Below the pieces are notes generated by a model. That model saw nothing but the letters and a program-made list of their open reading frames with translations. It was not told the DNA's origin and ran no database searches. Source: Siderastrea radians (taxonomy: Eukaryota; Cnidaria; Anthozoa; Scleractinia; Rhizangiidae). From it: a stretch of 64,000 nt of DNA. This document shows positions 1 to 12,100 of this stretch, piece after piece. The translations under genes were made by a program, and so were the position numbers. The stretch is taken from assembly GCA_964017195.1 (NCBI GenBank), contig OZ024896.1:35010307-35074306 (forward strand), written 5' to 3'. Position 1 is the first letter of the stretch, and each line of letters begins with the position of its first letter.

Positions 1-170
1 GCCTCGAATCTGGCAAACAGGATAATTTAAGCAAGGAGACATAGCCCTTGAGGATTCAGCGCATTATTAAGCAACCACCTTCCAACAACAGGGTTATGTC
101 ATCCAAGCACTCCGGAATTCTGCGGCATAAATATGAATGAGAATAGTTTCTGGATTGTACCAGTTACAGT

Positions 171-2256
171 ACCCTATGTTTTTCATTTTGTGGCTGAGTA
201 CTAATTCCACAGAAAACAAACGAAACCGGGTGGGTTTATCTTAACCGGGTGGTAGTTTCTATGGGGAGGAGGGAAGACAGTCCTTTTCCTGACGCAAAGT
301 CAAGAAGTCACCATTTTTTCATTACGTTAATCATCTTTTGAAATTTACAATTAAGAAAACCATTACACCTTTTATCCCCATGTTTTCCCGTGTGTTAGCA
401 GAGTATTATGGCTGGTGTTGTTGAACTGCGCATGTCATAGCACGAAATCTGGGCTCAAGGGATAGAACAAAACAGTGAAAAGGGCGGGAGGGGGGGGGGG
501 GAGAGCAACTGCGTCTGAAATTCCCCCTTCCCGGCCCGACTTATTACTCCCTGCCTCTGTAGACCCGCTCCTCTCTCTTTGCAAAATATCGCACAAGGTC
601 GCATTTTTCCTTTTTCCCCCACTCACTGCCCTCTTTTTTTTCCCTTCGGAAGCAAAGAATTGATACAACTTTGCTCGATAACAAACCTTCCACGGGGACG
701 AGAAAAAAAAGTTCGCAGGAAAGGGTGGGAGGCTGGGAGGGGGGAGTCCAAGAGAGGATATGGGAAGTGGGGGATTTTTCCCACCCCTTACCCCTGTCCC
801 CAGTCCCATGTAATTGCTAGACAAAAAGAAGTTTTCTCGATAATATCGACGGTCAGAGAAAAGATTGAAGACCGGCTGCACTGGGATTCGCCGTGCGCTA
901 AACTGACTTCTACAAAGGAAAACTAAATTTACTTTTCTTTTTTGATATAAACAATTATTGAAGACTAGCTGCACTTTAATTTGAGCAATAAAACGATCAC
1001 CAGTAGCCGTTTATTGTTAGATAAGGAAAGGGTTTTCTGGACAATACCTACGATCAAAACGAGAAAGGATCGAAGACGAGTTACGCTGACATTGGCACGA
1101 AAAGATTTTTCTGTTTTTCGATTCAAAACTCTTCACTACATTTAGCAGAATTGTTATGAAGTTACCATAATTATCGTAACTGAATGTCACCACTTAAGGC
1201 AAAAGTATTTCCGATTAGGGCAATTATCTGCAATTACTTCCAAAAATGAACCAATTTGTTATTTTAAGGTAATCACTTCTGCACATTTTAACTCGAGGCG
1301 TGTGGCCGAAAACAAATAAATCTGAGCGCTGTTTAATCAACTGCAAAAGAAGACACTCAGTACAACTTTCAAAACACTTATAGCTTTCTGTTAATAAAGT
1401 TTTGGGCAACAAAACGTTCGTCAACAGTTTGAGACATCTTCCATTTAATACCACGAGGTAATGTCAATGTGCTAAAGTGGTTAACTGCGCCGGCAAAGAT
1501 TTTTTTTGGTTAAAAGGTATAATAATGCCCCGTCATTTAAAAGATAAGATCACCGAAATTACTTAGGGCTCAGCTGTTTTATTTTCTTTGTAAGCAAATA
1601 GTTGCATTTCACAAGCGAACTGTTGTTTTTTTAGCATCAGTTGTCTACTTAACTAACTGATCTACTAGCAGAATGTCTTTCAAGAGCATCATTACTCGTG
1701 CAAGACAAACTGGTATCATAATCGTTTGTTTTAGATAATGATTTATATGACAAACAGTTTGAACTGTTTTATCTGTTAGTAGTATGGTGTCAAAAACAGA
1801 CTGCTCCCACATGCTACATACAGCCTTTTTGAGTTACTTATGAAAAACTGCTTCCACGTTATCGAACAAAAACCTTCTCAGCAGACTGTCACATCAGTCA
1901 GATTAAGGCTTTCATCTACCAATGAAATTGCCGAAAATTTAGCTGAATTTCACCAGCAAGGGAATAAACATCGGCCATCTTTCTCAATGTACGTATTAAT
2001 ACTTACTACATACATAGGGACACAAGTTGTAAACTACGAACGCCGTACAACCATTAATTGGGAAAAACTGCACTAAAAAACAGATTGTCCAAGTGCAAAG
2101 AAAATGTGGCTTCCAGTTCTTTTCCAAAAATACCCATTTTCAATTCAAGAGAGTCACAAAACCAGTAATGTGAAGACTCTTCTGCACGGAATTCACAAGT
2201 AGATGATATTCACAAAACTAACTGTTCTTGGAAGATAAAAGGCGGGTTCACAGCGA
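171..2256. other. No gene recognised (left repeat copy)
   Basis: A G- and C-run-rich stretch at 478-800 gives open frames of low complexity, which I do not regard as genes. A 78-codon frame at 1840-2076 (+) is also open in the right copy at 60296-60532. Recent duplication alone could explain that, and the product is not recognisable. Confidence 0.5.
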
Positions 2257-2266
2257 GCCGACAGGG

Positions 2267-2326
2267 CATTCTCGTCCCCAGAGCCGACTGGCCCTCTTAG
2301 CCGGCGGCGCCTTGGCACGAGGACCA
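2267..2326. mobile_element. 60-bp ultra-short MITE with a 10-11-bp target duplication
   Basis: The segment starts CATTCTCGTCCCCAGAGCC and ends GCACGAGGACCA. It is flanked on both sides by the direct repeat GCCGACAGGG (2257-2266 and 2327-2336; 11 bp if the preceding A is counted). Elements of the same family lie at 54728-54792 and 9627-9697, each with its own different flanking duplication, which indicates real transposition. It is far too short to encode anything, so a transposase acting in trans is required. Confidence 0.75.
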
Positions 2327-2336
2327 GCCGACAGGG

Positions 2337-3841
2337 GTGCAGAAACTAGGTGACTTGGTGGAAGAGAAACGAACTTATAGGGGCAGTATCACGAGGATTT
2401 TGCTCGCGTTTGACCCCACTGAAAAGCCAATAGTCACATTAAAATATATGAAAGCCTAAAAATATTGGTCATTTTCTTGTTCAGACACCATACTAATTCA
2501 GTGAAGCTATTACTAAGTGTCTTTGGCCACGGATAGCCAAGATGGAAGTGGATTACAACTTGAAAACGTCTGGCGAACGTTTTCAAATTCTGTGCTTGTA
2601 TCTTGCAAAAATCATTGAAAACTTATTATGGTTTGCTCTCCTTGCAAAAATTCACTTGATAGGCTTCCTCTTGATGTTCCAGGAACATTTTGTGTGTGAA
2701 TGAAGGCATTTAATCTCAATTTCAGCGAAGTTTTGACGAAACGCGAGGAAAATCCCCGTGACACTGTCCCTCCCTTTAACTCTGATGATGACGCGCTCAG
2801 GTTCAGTCAATGTCAGTACAGTCCTTCTCAGGACTACGCTCACCCGGATGATCATACTTAAGCAACGTATGATATGGCTCCTGGGTCCAAACCATTTTCA
2901 GTGAAACGAATAGGATGAAGCGGACACACGGAGGACAGCATCAACAAAGACCAGCGAAGGTGGCGATGGAGTGGGCTCCGACAGGCGAAAAAGAAAGAGG
3001 GATTGACCCAGAATGTCATGGAGAAGGAGTATCTGATAGTGTCTGACCAGGAGAAACATCTGTTGGGAAGCCGGTGATGAACTGGCCTAGAGGTGAGACG
3101 AGTAGTAGACCGCCTGTAGCCCAATCCCCCCACCACGGAACGGGAAATCACAGAACACTGGTTTACTTTTCGCGGAACTGTTATCCAGATACAACCAAAA
3201 AAAATACAAATCGCCAAAGCCAATTGCCACTCGTTCTTCCTCTCAACAAAATAGGCCACTTTGTTCAGAAAGTCCAGACGCAGGATTGTTTGTTGTTAAA
3301 ATCTTCCGCTTGGGCCACTCCATATTAAGTTAAATAGCCTTCCTAGAACGCAATAAAGACAAATTTGCTGTTGAAGAAGTAAGCGAGCTTTCTGTTAAAA
3401 CCCCCTGTCCGTGAAATTCCTTGAACCCGCGAATTTCTTCAAAAAGCTGCCAAGCGATGAATGATGTCAACCTTCGGCGTGTTAGCGAGTGCTCGTGCAG
3501 TTCAGTTGCTGGTTGAAGGATAAGAACCGGGCGCTTTGCGGTTTTTACAAGGATTTTTAACAAGAAGACAGGGCTCGTTGTCTCGATTGTTTTACTTACA
3601 AGTCTTCAGAGACGTTGCCGTGTTATCTTCGTTTATCTTTCATGGATTTTTTGGTTGCTTCCCTTCTCCTTTTGTTAATGGGATTTCGGGGATCAAATAT
3701 TTCAAATGTATCCTCGTCTTCAATGAATGCATCCCTAGCTCGTCTGTCTTGAGTTTCACATGTCAGAGAGTGAAACATCCTGGAATAAAGAATTCAGAGT
3801 TACTTGGGCAATACGGGTCTAACTTTTAAGTATGTGGACGA
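2337..3841. other. No gene recognised (left repeat copy)
   Basis: The longest frame (2858-3259, minus) is partly open in the right copy as well (61321-61791), but its N-terminal reading differs because of indels. That argues against a selected protein. No domain is recognisable. Confidence 0.4.
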
Positions 3842-4330
3842 GTGTGACCATTCAAATGACAGCTACCGAGAAATAGTTTTCTGTGGCACTGTTTATAATG
3901 TTATACAAGGTGGTTGAGTGGTTTTAACTTTCGAGTCTGGGGATGAAATCCTGAAGTGTGACCATTCAAATGAAAGCTACTGAGCAGTGCTGACCTGTGG
4001 TATTGTTTATAATGCTGAGCAAGGTGGTACCAAACGTTTGACCCTCTGGATGAAATCCAAAAGTGTGACCATTCAAATGAAAGCTACTGAGCAGTACTGT
4101 CCTGTGGTATTGTTTATAATGCTGAACAAGGTGGTCCTAACTTTTGACTCTGTGGATGAAATCCGAAAGTGTGACCATTCAAATGAAAGGTACTGAGCAG
4201 TACTGTCCTGTGGTTCTGTTTATTATGCTGTACAAAGTGATTCTAACTTTTGAGTCTGTGGATGGGATCTTCAAGTGTGATGAATGAAATGCTAGCTCCT
4301 GAGCATCGATTATCTAAGGTGCTTTACAAG
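3842..4330. repeat. Minisatellite, 106-114-bp unit, about 4.5 copies
   Basis: The phrase GTGTGACCATTCAAATGA recurs at 3842, 3956, 4063 and 4169, with a degenerate copy at 4275. Units share TACTGAGCAGTACTGTCCTG and a GTTTATAATGCTG block. Unit length is not a multiple of three throughout (114, 107, 106, 106), so the short open frames in it shift between units and are not genes. The same array occurs in the right copy. Confidence 0.9.
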
Positions 4331-4916
4331 GTGGTACTGGCCTAGACCTCTGTGGATGCACTTTTCGGATATAAGGTGTTCAGAACCCACTCGGCGCTAG
4401 GAGTCTCGTTCGTTGTTGATCACCTCCTATCAAACGCGCGCTCGTGTGATAACTGTTACTTGCTTCATTATACACACACTGTTTCAGTAATAGCCTGTTC
4501 AAACGCTCATTTTCTGGAGTGAAAAAGAAAGGCTGCGCGGGTTGAAAAAGTAATGTGAGCGCTGCTGCCTTCAAGTGGTAGGCGCTAAAGAGTAGAGAGC
4601 ACTGTCTCCGTTCACAATGCCCTTTCCTAGCGCGCCATCTTTCCACATAATATGATTGCCCGCAACAAGCTATCTTTTACTGTCCGTAGATCGTAATACA
4701 CGCACCTTACTGCCTCGCCTATATATGGTCCCAGAATACTAGCTTACGTTTCTGGTGGGATTGTTGGCGTAAAGACGAAGTTTGAGTGGCGGAGAAGCGA
4801 GAATGATGGGCGAAGCCACGACGGGAATGAGGAGGAGATGGGAAGGAAAATTTTGGCGGTGGCTTTACCTTCGCGCGCTGACAATGCAAGCTACAGAATG
4901 CAGAGGAGTCTCTTAC

Positions 4917-5032
4917 CATCCCGTGTCATCTCCCTCTTCGTTTTCATTTACGTTCTTGTTATCTTCTTCCTTTTCTTCTTCTTCTGGGGACTGTGCAAGC
5001 TTGGCTTGAAATTCCGCCAAAAGCGCTAAGTT
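4917..5032 (-). CDS. CWC27: CWC27 exon, LALL..EF..KL segment and acidic tail
   Basis: The exon is 116 nt, entered at phase 0 after a TTCCACGTAG acceptor and left at phase 2 before GTAAGAG. It encodes NLALLAEFQAKLAQ, then a Glu/Asp/Asn-rich stretch, then GDDTG and the first two bases of a Trp codon. This matches the penultimate region of CWC27. The following exon must lie left of base 1. Confidence 0.85.
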
Positions 5033-5809
5033 CTACGTGGAAAAGAAGGCAATGATGAGAAAGAAAAAGGCACAGTTAAGGAACATCGGACAGTGATGAA
5101 AGACCATAAATTTACAAGGGTAATATTGGTTGAGCCTCGTTTCCAAACTGTGTGCTATATTTGGGAAAAGGAGCCCATTTAACTCATTAATGGTACCACA
5201 ATTTGGGACTAGATAGTACCTAGTGTAAATTGCCGTTATTCTTCAAATCCAGTGTCAAGCCTTTTCTGAAGCGTGGGTTGAACCAACTCTTTAAATAAGG
5301 CCTTTTCAGAAAATAGCTCCTTGACTATAGAGCGCGGGCAAAACGAGAACACTGAACAATTTGGGTTCTCACTGATTGTTATGAAAATATGAACAGGCTG
5401 AAGCTCTTTGAAAGCGCCTAAGAGACGGAGAGAGCATAGAGTGGTTGCTGTTGTCGTTGTAGCTCGAATGCCGGCTGACAGTGTGCGTGACAAAACAACA
5501 CTGTGTGACAGGTTCAGGGCGCGTTGTATGCCAGTGCACGCGGTACTTAAGAGCAGGGAAAGGATATTAAGACGTATGATCGAAGAGCATTTTCATATAT
5601 TGCACCAGTGTTATGGAACTCTCTTCCAGAGGATCGACATGAGGAGCTGCAAGTCGTTGACTACTATTAAAACTAAGCTGAAGACCTTTCTTTTTAAGCG
5701 TATTTTTAATCGACGCTGTATTATATAATTATTTTGTTGTTTTATTGTAAATATTGTCAATATTATTATTGATACTTTGTAGCTTAATTAAGACCTTTCT
5801 TATTCTTCC

Positions 5810-5840
<31 letters not shown>

Positions 5841-8800
5841 ATTATTATTATTATTATTGCATGACAACACAAATAACTGCGGCTTTTAACCCTTTCAGCC
5901 CCAATAATGATCAGCATCAAATTTCTCCTAATCAAATTGGTGTATTATAACATGTACAGGTCACGAGAATCAAGGAATTGATCACCAAAGACGAACTGTC
6001 TTGATGTTTAAACAAGTTCTCCTAACCAGCACTGAACAAAATTCGTGGAGACCAGTAAGGAGAATTTGTATAGTGAAGTTGGGGCTTAAAGGGTTAGTAC
6101 TGAAAGAGAAATATTACCTGTTCATCTCTTCCTTCACCTTTTCTTTTCTGAGCAGCTTTCTTCTTCTCGAGATAAGATATTTGTTCAGCGTGAAACGCAG
6201 TCAAAACATCTGATTCTTTTGACTCTGATAAAACACAATAAACAGAACAAAAAAACCCAACAACAAATAGAAAGAATTGGTTAAGGTGCAGAGAAGAAAA
6301 TGATCTCAATTTGTCAACTTTAAGTTTAATTTTTCATTTTTTATGGAAATGAAACTGCATCGTCTAACAAAATTAGTTATCACCACTATTAGGAAAAACA
6401 AATGCTTGTCAAAATTCTCAAAAAGAGTTGATTCAGCCGTCTTCAAACATCACTTATTTGTGTTTTTAAAAGTAGGCTCCTTTTTTTCAGGGACAGCATT
6501 AAAACAATTCATTCTGGACTTCTCTTCGTCTCACTATATTTTGACACCTGCCCGTACGCATTTTTACACTGACAATCCCTTAACTCCGTCTTCGGGGTAT
6601 GCGGTTAATGGCGATACTTTTATTTGTGAAGTGAAACGAGAAATTTGCAGTTCAAAAGACAGTTTCAAATACTGCTGCAATAGGGCAATGGGAGCAAAAA
6701 TTCGGACTCATGTAAATTCAACAAATGTACTTTTCCTGGCAAGAAAAGAAAGATGAAACAATGTATACGCCTTGACAGTTCAGTTCAGCCAATAAAAAAG
6801 AAAAAAAGCAGGATAGCGAAAAGAAAAAAACAGAACCTGCACTGGCCGGGAATCGAACCCGGGCCTCCCGCGTGGCAGGCGAGAATTCTACCACTGAACC
6901 ACCAGTGCAACCTGTTTCAAGAAGACCTTCGCTTTTTTCCTGGTTCCAATTTTTCGCATTCTTAAGAGAGAAGAAGAAGTTAAAAAGCTGATGATTCGGG
7001 CGTTATCGGCCACGTCAACGTTGAAAACAGAAAATGAATGAAATTACATTCCTGTGGACCGGAACGTTTTGAATTTCTTTTTACTTCAGCGAATGAACCG
7101 AAAAATGTATACGAGTTGACAGGGCTTTAGATGAATCATTGAAAAGCAATCGCCAAACGACAGCGTTTTAACAAACACGTGGCCATTGCTTTTGAATGGT
7201 TTTGTCTTTAATAAAATAAGACTTGCAGTTACTACTCTCAAATTTTAAAATGCTACAGATGGGTTATACTAGCAGAGGGGCCAAAGAACTGATTGACAAG
7301 AAGTGTAAGGGATTTTATTAGCGCAGGAAAAGAAAAAACGAAGCGGAGGCGGATCCTTTGTTGAATAACCACAGGTTACTAACTAATACAACTTTTCATG
7401 AACAGGGAGCCCTGGCTATAACGGAGGCGCAAGGCAATGCAATTTTACACAGTAACTGAATTGTCATCGTATCAACATTAGAACAAAACAAAAAACAAAA
7501 AAAAGAAACAACAGATGGGTAAATAAAAAGAGCCTGAACAAATAAACGATTGAATTGAAAAAGAAAAGGAATTTGAAAGCTCGCAAGCCGGCAAAATACA
7601 ACGAGGTAATCTCAGGTTTGCTGTCTGAAAACTAGGTTGGAAAAATTCCTTTTTGAGACCAAAAGTGAGACATACCCAATCGTACAGCTTCAAATTTTTT
7701 GGTTATTCTGCTTGTGAGATTGGCGAATTTCTTCGCGATGAACACGAAATAGATCCCGTGAAAATTTACTAGACGCACAAATATACTCTGTATTTGAAAC
7801 TGCCACGTGAATATAGCCTTAGAACCACAAGGGGTCACCAAAATTTGGCCGGAGGTTGTTTTGGTAAGAAAATCACTGCATGCGCTTTTGCTTGAGACAA
7901 AATCATGATAAAGGAGTGGACGTAGGGGGGAGGGGAGAGGAGGAGTGTCCAATTTACTTAACGCGTTCAAATATCACAAATGACACACTGAACCAATCAG
8001 AACTTGAAAATACGTGTAATTACCGCCAAGCGCAGATAAACGCGCGCGAGAAAGTCATGATTGGTTTTGGTTTCTTATCTGATTGGTTGAGAAAGTAGCC
8101 CGAGTAATTTTAGCCAATCACAGAGCGAAGTAAAGCAGAACCAAAGAGAACGCGAATTACTTTCGGCAAAATTGAAAACTACTCTTTCCTCCTCTGTACT
8201 GATATTTATAAATAAATTAATAGATAAATAAATAAACAGGGTTAAAACTTGGCGGTCGCACGGTCGCCCGTGGCGATTAAAAAGTGTCCAGGGCCACTAA
8301 AAGTTGAGGTTTGATCGCCCGAAGGGCGAGTACGATTTGAGAAGTACGAAAAGAGTAGCAATAACAATAAAATAAAATGTTCTTTCATTGGAGTACCTTT
8401 CTTTTCTTTCCTTTCTTTCCTCGACTCTAGGTTCATCAATTGTAGTAAAAGTTAAGTTCTAAAGTGCAAAATTCAAAGTCGTTCGTGATCGACTTTTTAG
8501 ACCGCTCTGATATGTAGACGCCATTTTGAATTTACTGACACGAGTATCCACACATACCCAGAGTTCAATGCGGTACATTTTCAAACATGAATATCGGCAA
8601 AATCACTCAATACTGCGCAATATAATAGACTTACTTTTCACCTGAATTCAAAAGCAATAGAAAGAAACTGAGAATTGTGATACTGAAGTTTATAGATGTT
8701 GACAAGATCGTTTTGTCCGTATTTGGAAAATAATAGTCCAGTTTTTCTTTGGGAGTTTAAGGACCAAGTCAGAACCTATAGGTGAAGAAAAGAGCAAACA

Positions 8801-9132
8801 AGAACGCGACGAATGATCCTTACCACAGATCGAACAGAGTTTCTATTATTATAACAATTTTAGCAATTTCTCGACAGTACATTGGCAAATGTGAGCTTTC
8901 AAGACAGAGTTAAGATCAAGCAAATTTCTTTTGGCGTTTCAGTCGAACACCCTACTAAAAACCACGGGCTCAAACAGTCGTGAGGCGTTTATTCGAGTAA
9001 AAATGGTTTAAATTTTTTTGTGTGTTAGTAGAGGAAATTTGAGGGCTACTTTATTTTGGCCTGGGCCACTAAGAATTCAGGGATACTGGCCCCAGTGGCG
9101 ACCAAGCACTGAAGTTAATTTATAGCCCTGAA

Positions 9133-9175
<43 letters not shown>

Positions 9176-12100
9176 ATGAATGAATCACTTTACTTAGGTG
9201 TCAACGTTATTCAGCTCAGAATGCTAATTGGGGACACCTCAAGATCGAATTGGAATTTGGATGTGTTGGTTTTTGAGAAGAGGGGAAAATTGGAGTGCAC
9301 GGAGAAAAACCTCTCGGAGCAAGGGCGAGAACCAACAACAAACTCAACCCACATATGATGCCAGGACCGGCGTCGACTGAACCAACCTCTTTAATACGCG
9401 CCCATATTTTTATGAGTCCTTGGTGGCCAGACTTAATAGGTTCCACTGTGCTAAAATAGCAATTTTTCCTACTCCTTTTCTAACAGAACATCAACAATAT
9501 CGAGCACTCCGGTTGGCCTAGATTGGGCTTTCTGTTAATTCAATCAACCGTTAATTCAATTACCGTTAATGAACACAAGCTCTTCTACTTTCCTATAATC
9601 CTGATAATCCTTAATATGCACCAACTCATTCTCGACCCCAGAGCTCTTCCCTTTTACGCGCGCGAAATCAGAAGCGTAAGCACTGGGGTCGAGAATGGCA
9701 CCAACTGTAACTTAGCCCGGGACGACAGGGCTCAAAAACGGCTGATTGGTTAAAAGATATTACGTAAAAAGCGTCACAGAATTGCTACTGAGCATGCGTG
9801 TTGCTTTTTCACCCTTGAAAATTTCAATATGGCGGACGGGCTGCAGTTGTTTTAGCACGGGAACCGCAATATTATTTCACTTTCAACGGACGATCGAAGT
9901 TACGTTAGATAGTTTTTTTAATCGGAAATGCTGTTTGAATCGATCATTGACTTCAGTGGCTTTCAAAAAAGCCATTTTGGCCGCCGTACACTGGAGAAAC
10001 TGAATATACTTATCGGCAGTCCAATCTTGGATCAGGCCGCATCTTCTGATGGCGTTTAGGATTGATCTCGTTGTTTGATTAAAATTTTATCTTCCGTCAA
10101 TATTTTTTCGTGGACAAGGCATGCAGAAGGGGAGTGATCTCATGGTTGCAGGTCAGTAATTTATTGATGTACTATTTCATAACTGATCATCATGCACTCA
10201 GTGGTTGTTATGTGTAGCCCTTTGCTGGTCACGTTTTTGCACATTTAATACACAAGTTTGTTGACGTGGATTGCTACTTTTTTACAAACTGACAAGTGCT
10301 TTAATAGCCGGAAGAGAGTGTTACCTGATGTTCAAATAATGCTATAACAGTCTTCAAAAGTGCCCTTTTTCGAGATCACTTAAAAGCCTGTTGTGGTTGG
10401 TATTTTTGATACTTTAAGTCCACACTGTGACTCGTATGATGCATTTTTTTTTAAACTGACAAATGCTGCTTTATGTTGTGTGTCGAATTCTGAAGATAGC
10501 AAATCAAATAATTATTTTTGAATTTTGTTAATTGCAATTACTCAGTCTTTCTTAGGTCAGCAACACTGAACACGTTTATTTGCTTTATTCATTGGTTAAC
10601 ATATTTAATCAACACACTTGTTGATCAATACACGATGACAATTTCTGCTTTTCGTTAAGCTTTGCTTGTGCTCATTGATTTGTGTATTGTTAGCTTTACC
10701 CATATACTTTGTTCCCATGAAGATCCATACCACATCTTGGTCAGCATTTTACTTGTTTTGCAATTTATTTGTATACTTGAACCAGTATGCCACACCACAA
10801 TTTTTAAAGTAAAACCCTAGTATGATTGCTAATGGTGGACAAAATATGTATGGTACAAGTGGTTTTTGCATTTAGGGGGTATTCTAGTAATAGGAAACAA
10901 CTGCATCAGTTAATTTTTGGGAAAAAACCTTTCGCAAATAGCCAAAATAGAGTGTTGATTGATGTTTAGAGGGGAACTGACTCCACTAATACGATCACTG
11001 ATCAGTGGGCCATATTAAATAATTAATGAAAAAAAAAACGATTGTTGCATTCAAGAAGTATTTCAGTCAGAAAAATAACTGGATCAGTTAATTTGTGGGC
11101 TAAAAGAAGTGTCATAAGATGATCACATGTAACAATGTGGTTGGTAAGACAGGGCTTTACTGGTACATTGTACTTTTAAGACCTGCGAGACCAAACAAGG
11201 TCATGTGGGTGAAAGAGATTCAATCTATTTGCAGAATGTTTTTAAAATGTTATGTTAAATTTGTTGAGTGCCAGCATTATGATACATTTTTTGCCAATAA
11301 GTTTTTAATCAATTATATATACATGAAGTAAAATTTATGTTTTACATTTTTTTCTCCAGGTTGTCACAGCTTTTGACTGCAGTGATATGTTCTTATCCAG
11401 TCTGTTAAGATCTTGGCAGAAAGCAGAGAATGGCAGCAATAAAAGTCACTAGTTTTCAATTCAAATATTAATTATTCCAATTATTGATTTTTCAAATGTC
11501 CTTTTGCCCTACACTCTTTGGTTGTACAACATTCTTGATACTGAAACAGTCCAGTGGAGTGCACTGATGTTTTGCAGTCTGATCTCTATGAGAGGTCTGT
11601 CTTGAGGCAAACTACATGTTTATTGCTCCTGATGAAAGGTGAAGTGAAAAAGCATGTATATAAAGATTTGAGAAATAAAACCCAGCATCTTTGTGCCTTT
11701 TTTCCATCTTGCAACTCATCTTACATTAATTTTGTAGCCAACCTTCTTTTTAGAAGGAAGTTAGAAACAGTTGTGTGAGAGGGGCATCAATGATGATTAT
11801 GACCCTTCGTTTTAGTCTTTGCCCTATCTGCACTTTTCAGATACTACGTGTACTTGTCTGGAGCATTGAACATTGATTGATGCAGCATTTGCTCCTAATT
11901 AGTGAACTCAATTCTGGAGCGACTTCCTCAGTGTTTTGTGCTTCTATACCATTGTTTTTGTTTTTTTTTTTAATTCAAAGTTAAATTCCGTGTGGTATCA
12001 TTTAGATATTATTTTGGTAAATATACTGCTCAACAGTTTCCTTTAGCAGTACAGTCAAGTTTTTTCATTAATTACTCTTGACTAAGATTAACCAAAAATT

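Larger units (their letters stand above)
1..5765. repeat. Large direct repeat, left copy
   Basis: This stretch matches 57022-64000 almost base for base in the same orientation, with scattered substitutions and small indels. It carries one CWC27 exon (4917-5032), a minisatellite (3842-4330), an ultra-short MITE (2267-2326) and a LINE tail near 5.5 kb. The copies align from base 1 and still align near 5765, where the right copy reaches the window end, so both outer limits are unknown. The main differences are a 1431-bp insertion in the right copy and about 150 bp near 4.7-4.9 kb that is absent from the right copy. I see no TIR or LTR-type termini or coding content that would make it one transposon. 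It is probably one end of a tandem segmental duplication, or an uncollapsed second haplotype. Confidence 0.9.

Noticed and set aside
435..974. 179-codon minus frame and its counterpart at 58827-59282
   Set aside because: It is proline- and glycine-rich low-complexity sequence from G and C runs, and the reading differs between the two copies.
3987..4196. Short frames in the 106-bp minisatellite
   Set aside because: The unit length is not a multiple of three, and frames shift between units.
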